Positions 57,293-60,980 of a stretch of DNA of 60,980 bases are shown here, piece after piece. Each line of letters starts with the position of its first letter. Within the stretch, counting starts at the first letter, position 1. A program made the translations under genes and the position numbers. The notes beneath the pieces are model-generated. The model had not been told where the DNA came from and did no database searches. It worked only from the letters and a program-made list of their open reading frames with translations. Source of the stretch: Halobacteriales archaeon QS_4_69_34 (lineage in GTDB: Archaea; Halobacteriota; Halobacteria; Halobacteriales; Halococcaceae); the NCBI GenBank assembly GCA_003021045.1, contig PXRN01000036.1, positions 1-60,980 on the forward strand. Direction: 5' to 3'.

Positions 57293-57667
57293 ATGGCCGA
57301 GCACTACTCATCCTTCGACCGGCGCGGCTGGCGGTGGCTGCTCCAGCGGCTCACGGCCGCGTTCCTGATCGTCGTGCTCGCCTTTCATTTCATGCTGCTG
57401 CACTTCGTCAACCACGCCGCCGAGATCACCTTCGCGGGCTCGCAGGCGCGGATGAGTCAGGTGGGCTACTTCGCTACGATGCTCCTGTTTCTGGTGACGG
57501 CGACGTTCCACGGTGTCAACGGCGTCTACAACGCCCTCCTCAATCAGGGCCTCGACGGCACGGCAAAGCGGGTCGTCCTCGCGCTGCTCGTCGTCGCCAG
57601 CGCGGCGCTGCTCCTCCAGGGAACCCGCCTCGCGCTCGCGCTGACCGGCATGGACGTGAGCCTCTGA
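57293..57667 (+). CDS. sdhD: Succinate dehydrogenase membrane anchor (SdhD)
   Basis: The 124-residue protein has three hydrophobic helices, with RRGWRWLLQRLTAAFLIVVL-type start, FHFMLLHFVNHAAEITFAGS and ATFHGVNGVYNALLNQGLDG. It is the second small anchor of complex II. The ATG directly follows the sdhC stop. Confidence 0.88.
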   Translation: MAEHYSSFDRRGWRWLLQRLTAAFLIVVLAFHFMLLHFVNHAAEITFAGSQARMSQVGYFATMLLFLVTATFHGVNGVYNALLNQGLDGTAKRVVLALLVVASAALLLQGTRLALALTGMDVSL

Positions 57668-57688
57668 GGACGAACACACTACCCACAC

Positions 57689-58567
57689 ATGAGCACACAG
57701 CTACCCGAGTCCGAGCGACCGGACGCCGACGGAGAGAGCACGGGGACGTCGACCGCCCAGCAGGGGCGGCTCGAACGCAAGCGCGCGGGTACGGCCGAGC
57801 GGCAGGCCCGCGAGGAGAGCGAGACGGCCGGCGAGGTGGAGACGGTCCCCCTCGAAGTGTACCGCTACGATCCGGACGTCGAGGGCAAACGGAGGCCGCG
57901 CTTCGATACGTTCCACGTCCCCCTCGAACAGGGCATGACCGTGCTCGACGCGCTGATCTACGCGCGCGACGAGTTCGACCCGAGCCTCACCTTTCGGCAC
58001 TCCTGTCGGCAGGCGATCTGTGGATCGGACGCGCTGTTCATCAACGGCGAACAGCGACTCGGCTGCCAGGCTCAGATCGCCGATCTCGATCACCCCGTGA
58101 AGGTCGAGCCGCTGCCCCACCAGGCGGTCGAGAAGGACCTCGTCGTGGACATGGAACACTTCTACGAGCAGATGCGCAGCGTCGAACCGTACTTCCAGGG
58201 CGGCGCCAGCGAGGCCGACGCGGCGGGCGAAGAACAGCTCCAGTCCCGGGAGAACCGCGAGAAGATCAAGATGAGTACTCGATGCATCTGGTGTGGGGCC
58301 TGCCAGTCTTCCTGTAACATCGCGGCAGGCGACAACAAGTATCTCGGCCCGGCGGCGATCAACAAAGCCTACCGCTTTGCGATGGACGAGCGCGAGGGCG
58401 AGGACGTGAAAGACCACCGGATGAACGTCCTCGAACAGGAACACGGCGTCTGGCGGTGTCAGACCCAGTTCTCCTGTACGGACGTCTGCCCGAAGGACAT
58501 CCCGCTCACCGAGCATATCCAGGAGCTGAAACGCGAAGCCGTGAAGGACAACCTCCGGTTCTGGTGA
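57689..58567 (+). CDS. sdhB: Succinate dehydrogenase iron-sulfur subunit (SdhB)
   Basis: The 292-residue protein has an acidic N-terminal extension of about 50 residues. The 2Fe-2S loop follows (SCRQAICGSDALFINGEQRL then GC), then the 4Fe-4S site CIWCGACQSSCNIAAG and the 3Fe-4S site FSCTDVCPKDIP. It relays electrons between the flavoprotein SdhA and the membrane anchors. The usual haloarchaeal order is sdhC-sdhD-sdhB-sdhA, yet no sdhA follows. Confidence 0.92.
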   Translation: MSTQLPESERPDADGESTGTSTAQQGRLERKRAGTAERQAREESETAGEVETVPLEVYRYDPDVEGKRRPRFDTFHVPLEQGMTVLDALIYARDEFDPSLTFRHSCRQAICGSDALFINGEQRLGCQAQIADLDHPVKVEPLPHQAVEKDLVVDMEHFYEQMRSVEPYFQGGASEADAAGEEQLQSRENREKIKMSTRCIWCGACQSSCNIAAGDNKYLGPAAINKAYRFAMDEREGEDVKDHRMNVLEQEHGVWRCQTQFSCTDVCPKDIPLTEHIQELKREAVKDNLRFW

Positions 58568-58911
58568 CCCACTTTTTTACTGCGTCGGGTGCGCTCGCTC
58601 GTTTCACTCGCTCGCACACCGCTCCTTGTAAAAACCTGGACTAAAAACACCCGCTCGCTCACTCCGTTCGCTCGCGGAACGGAACCGTTCGCACCGCATC
58701 GGCCGCTCAGGACCGCGGCTGCGCTGTGGGTTCGGAAAACCCGACGCCGCTACTCGTCGGCCACCTCATCGTAAATCTCCCGGCGGGGCCGCCGGTCGAA
58801 CGCGGCGAATCACAGGATCGCCGCGCGGCGCTCGTCCGTCGAACGCTGCTCGCCGGTCGCGGCGTCTTCGGAATTCACGACTGAACCACTACGGGGGTTA
58901 CCGATGAACAG
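58568..58911. other. Region after sdhB where sdhA would be expected
   Basis: No sdhA start or internal sdhA motif is found. A T6 tract at 58573-58578 could end the transcript. CGCTCGCTCACTCCGTTCGCTCGCGG-type short repeats follow at about 58650-58675, then a short Arg/Ala shadow frame. Confidence 0.5.
58573..58578 (+). terminator. Poly-T tract after sdhB
   Basis: ACTTTTTTAC begins 4 nt after the sdhB stop and resembles an archaeal T-tract terminator. Confidence 0.5.
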
Positions 58912-59949
58912 TTAGTCATCCCACGGTTCGATGCCCGTAATCTCGAATCGTGCGCCCCCCTGACTACTCGCGGTAATCGTCATCTCCCACCCATGTGCTG
59001 AGATAATCTCATGAACGATCGCCAAGCCAAGTCCTGCTCCGCCGTCGTCGCCTGTCGTTCCCCATTCGAAGGCGGAATTTTGGGCTTCGTCCGAGACTCC
59101 TCGTCCATCATCTTCGACATAGAAGCCTTGTGAATCGAGCCTCCCGACACGGACTGTACGTACCGTTTCACCTCCGTGCTCGACAGCGTTACGAAATAAG
59201 TTCTCGAAGACGTGGCGTAGTGTTGATTTATTGGCTTCGACCCGCATTGATTGTTTGATCTGTAACTCTACATCATCGGTTTCGACTATTTCCCATGCAG
59301 TGTCTGCGACCGTATCGAGGGCGACGACCGTCGTCGCATCAACTGAATGTACTTCCCGTACGAGATTTGTCATATCTTCGATTATTATCTCCATCCGGTC
59401 TACGGCATCGGCAACTGCCCCGAGGTGATCAGTCTCACCTGTCTCTTGTGCCAACTCAATCCGCCCACGAGCAATAGTTAGCGGATTCCGCAGATCGTGC
59501 GAGACGATGCTCGCCAACTTTTCCAACCGTGCAGTCTTTTCTCGGAGTCGATCTCGCTGGCGGCGCAGCCGAGCGAATCCCGTGGCTATGAATCCGCCAC
59601 TCACCATGCCGAGAGAAGCCGCATTAATAAGGATTGCAGTAGTCGCTTCCATCGACACAGCTCCGTCTGCCGTCGCGACATCCAGCGACCAGATCAATAT
59701 CGGGCAAAAGAGGGCACCACCCCCGAGAAATCCAAAGGCGATCAGACTGCGTTCACGTGTCTCAACGGCGATTGAGCGGTGGTACAACATCCGCCCGAAG
59801 ACGATTATGCCGCCACTGATCAGCAGGGGAAGCACGATTTCTCTGTATCCCTCAATACCACGATTCGGGTCGAATACGTAATGAACGACGGAAAGAACAG
59901 ACAGGCTCACCCCCACCGCTTCGATAGACCACTGAGCCTCGGTGCGCAT
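58912..59949 (-). CDS. Membrane-bound histidine kinase
   Basis: I use the ATG complementary to 59947-59949; a GTG 12 nt upstream is also possible. The 345-residue protein has about four hydrophobic helices in the first 130 residues. A coiled link (RLRRQRDRLREKTARLEKL) leads to the HisKA site SIVSHDLRNPLTIARGRIEL. The ATPase domain has the N box ENLFRNAVEHGG, VEDDGRGVSDEA and GAGLGLAIVHEIIS. Base composition is distinctly more AT-rich than the sdh genes. It may pair with the receiver-type gene at 60510, though the phospho-acceptor there is altered. Confidence 0.85.
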   Translation of the reverse strand: MRTEAQWSIEAVGVSLSVLSVVHYVFDPNRGIEGYREIVLPLLISGGIIVFGRMLYHRSIAVETRERSLIAFGFLGGGALFCPILIWSLDVATADGAVSMEATTAILINAASLGMVSGGFIATGFARLRRQRDRLREKTARLEKLASIVSHDLRNPLTIARGRIELAQETGETDHLGAVADAVDRMEIIIEDMTNLVREVHSVDATTVVALDTVADTAWEIVETDDVELQIKQSMRVEANKSTLRHVFENLFRNAVEHGGETVRTVRVGRLDSQGFYVEDDGRGVSDEAQNSAFEWGTTGDDGGAGLGLAIVHEIISAHGWEMTITASSQGGARFEITGIEPWDD

Positions 59950-60509
59950 ATCACCCACCACACTCGGTCACGGGATTTTTGTAAGTACACTCTCACTACT
60001 CTATCCACTACTAGACCTATCAGATTGTTCATAAGATAATCAACGTTACGGCGCTTGATGCACCTGCCCTGTCGAATAGCGGTTTCTTCGTAGACGGTCG
60101 CTCGCTGGGTCGGCTCTTCTACACTGGGCGATTCGGGTGGTCGGGAGATGGTGTGCCAACCGTTGTATGACACCCTGACCACTTGCAAACCGACGAGGAA
60201 TCCGGCGCATCGTCGGTATCGATCCCGAATGCGTCACGGATTGCTGGGGCTCGCTCCAGCAATGTCTCCAGACTGCGGTAGGTTTCCTCCGCACCGAGGC
60301 GGAGCGTTCGTCGCGATCCGGAACGCCTCCGAGAACCCGCCGCCACCATCTGGGGCGGCGGGATCGCCAGAGGGCGTCCAAATCCCATGGGTTTGCCGAT
60401 ATCACCCGCTGCCGTCTACCGATTCAATGAGGCCCGAGAGTGGTGATACTCCTCGAATCACGAGTACCGTCGATAGTTTCATGTGTGGTGAGATCCGATA
60501 TAACTGTGA
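59950..60509. other. Intergenic region with transposase relic
   Basis: 560 bases. It holds the histidine-kinase promoter (CTTACAAAAATCCC on the minus strand near 59975) and an IS5-like transposase relic at 60119-60388. No intact gene is seen. Confidence 0.4.
60119..60388 (-). pseudogene. Relic of an IS5-type transposase
   Basis: The frame reads LRLGAEETYRSLETLLERAP, AIRDAFGIDTDDAPDSSSVC then KW. This resembles the N-terminal part of haloarchaeal IS5-group transposases (ETYRxL...I...GI...DxPxxSTxCK). The catalytic DDE part is absent and no terminal repeats are visible. Family call is tentative. Confidence 0.45.
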
Positions 60510-60980
60510 ATGGAAAAGACCGTCCAAGTGCTTCATGTGGACGATGAGCCTTCTCTAACGGAGGTAGCGGTCGATTTTCTCGAACAGGAGCACGCTCGGA
60601 TCGAGGTGCTGTCCGAAAGGGACGTCGGTGACGCTCTCCGACGATTGGAGAAAAACCAAGTCGACTGTATCGTAAGCGAGTATGATTTACCTGACACAGA
60701 CGGGCTGGAGTTCCTCGAAGCCGTCCGTGAGGACCATCCCGACCTCCCGTTCATCCTGTTCACCGGGAAGGGAAGCGAGGAAATTGCCAGTGAGGCGATC
60801 TCGTCCGGTGTCACCGACTATCTCGACAAGAACACCGACGATCAGCTCACGGTGTTAGCCGACCGGATAACCGATGCCGTCTCCCGGCATCGTAGTGAAC
60901 GCAATCTCCGGAAGTCAAACGAGCGCATTCGCCGCCTATACGGGGCGGTCACGGACGCCGTCCTCGTCCTCGATGAGGAG
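60510..60980 (+). CDS. Receiver-domain signalling protein, cut by the window end
   Basis: 157 residues are visible. The receiver domain has EKTVQVLHVDDEPSLTEVAV (acidic pair), VDCIVSEYDLPDTDGLEFLE, FILFTGKGSEEIASEAISSG and VTDYLDKNTDDQ. The usual phospho-acceptor Asp of DCIVSDYDMP is Glu here. After residue 140 a new domain begins (RIRRLYGAVTDAVLVLDEE), typical of a PAS domain, so the full protein is probably a hybrid sensor or response regulator. The rest lies beyond the window. Confidence 0.8.
   Translation, partial: MEKTVQVLHVDDEPSLTEVAVDFLEQEHARIEVLSERDVGDALRRLEKNQVDCIVSEYDLPDTDGLEFLEAVREDHPDLPFILFTGKGSEEIASEAISSGVTDYLDKNTDDQLTVLADRITDAVSRHRSERNLRKSNERIRRLYGAVTDAVLVLDEE

Noticed and set aside
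58568..60980. sdhA hidden on either strand after sdhB
   Set aside because: No flavoprotein motifs (such as the FAD-linking His-Gly region) in any frame.

Overview
The window is chromosomal DNA of a halophilic archaeon (class Halobacteria). The evidence is very high GC, strongly acidic proteins, archaeal ribosomal and RNA polymerase genes in haloarchaeal order, an archaeal Cdc48, a PGF-CTERM surface protein, HTH_10 and haloarchaeal winged-helix regulators, and leaderless promoters with a T-rich box about 27 nt before the start codon. I do not assign a genus.

Layout. 0-5.8 kb: tail of an unknown gene, a PGF-CTERM surface protein, small haloarchaeal proteins, a CinA-like MoCF-domain protein, an ATP-NAD kinase family protein and an AbrB-PhoU regulator. 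5.8-8.4 kb: a lamin-tail lipoprotein, a frameshifted LEA2-type gene, two small proteins and an SRPBCC protein. 8.6-17.2 kb: aldehyde dehydrogenase, Cdc48, LarC with a His-rich insert, an MgtE-type transporter split into two genes, an HTH_10 regulator and a nuclease lipoprotein. 17.3-21.7 kb: a decayed gene, then a secreted cohesin-like protein next to a large dockerin-bearing surface protein. 21.9-32.4 kb: membrane-Mo-cofactor fusion, the UPF0200/UPF0201/HAD operon, tRNA-Arg, flavin reductase and VOC protein, DoxX, TyrS, alcohol dehydrogenase, Mrp/NBP35 and MoaA. 32.5-33.45 kb: a decayed universal-stress-type gene. 33.6-40.1 kb: the information-processing operon (tRNA-Ser, S13, S4, S11, RpoD, tRNA-Leu, L18e, L13, S9, RpoN, RpoK, enolase, S2). 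41.9-43.7 kb: mevalonate kinase and isopentenyl phosphate kinase. 43.8-53.2 kb: accessory interval with acyl-CoA dehydrogenase, SCP2-like protein, acyl-CoA ligase, secreted proteins and several broken genes. 53.4-55.8 kb: RNase J and polyprenyl synthase. 56.2-58.6 kb: DNA glycosylase and sdhC-sdhD-sdhB with no sdhA. 58.9-61 kb: AT-richer region with a histidine kinase, a transposase remnant and a truncated response-regulator gene.

How the genes work together. The 33.6-40.1 kb block makes ribosome and RNA polymerase parts plus enolase. Mevalonate kinase and isopentenyl phosphate kinase supply IPP, which the polyprenyl synthase at 54.7 kb lengthens for archaeal lipids. RNase J handles RNA. SdhC, D and B form the membrane arm and iron-sulfur subunit of succinate dehydrogenase.

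The most striking features are: (1) at least eight accessory genes broken by frameshifts or truncation while neighbouring housekeeping genes are intact; (2) a cohesin-like and dockerin gene pair; (3) a basic Gly/Lys C-terminal tail shared by two secreted proteins 29 kb apart; (4) a micro-ORF overlapping both enolase and rpsB; (5) a 98-bp element with inverted ends and a second partial copy; (6) an sdh operon cut before sdhA at the edge of an AT-richer region; (7) a receiver domain whose phospho-acceptor Asp is Glu. Frames, positions and motifs were read by eye; family names come from motif recognition, not database searches.
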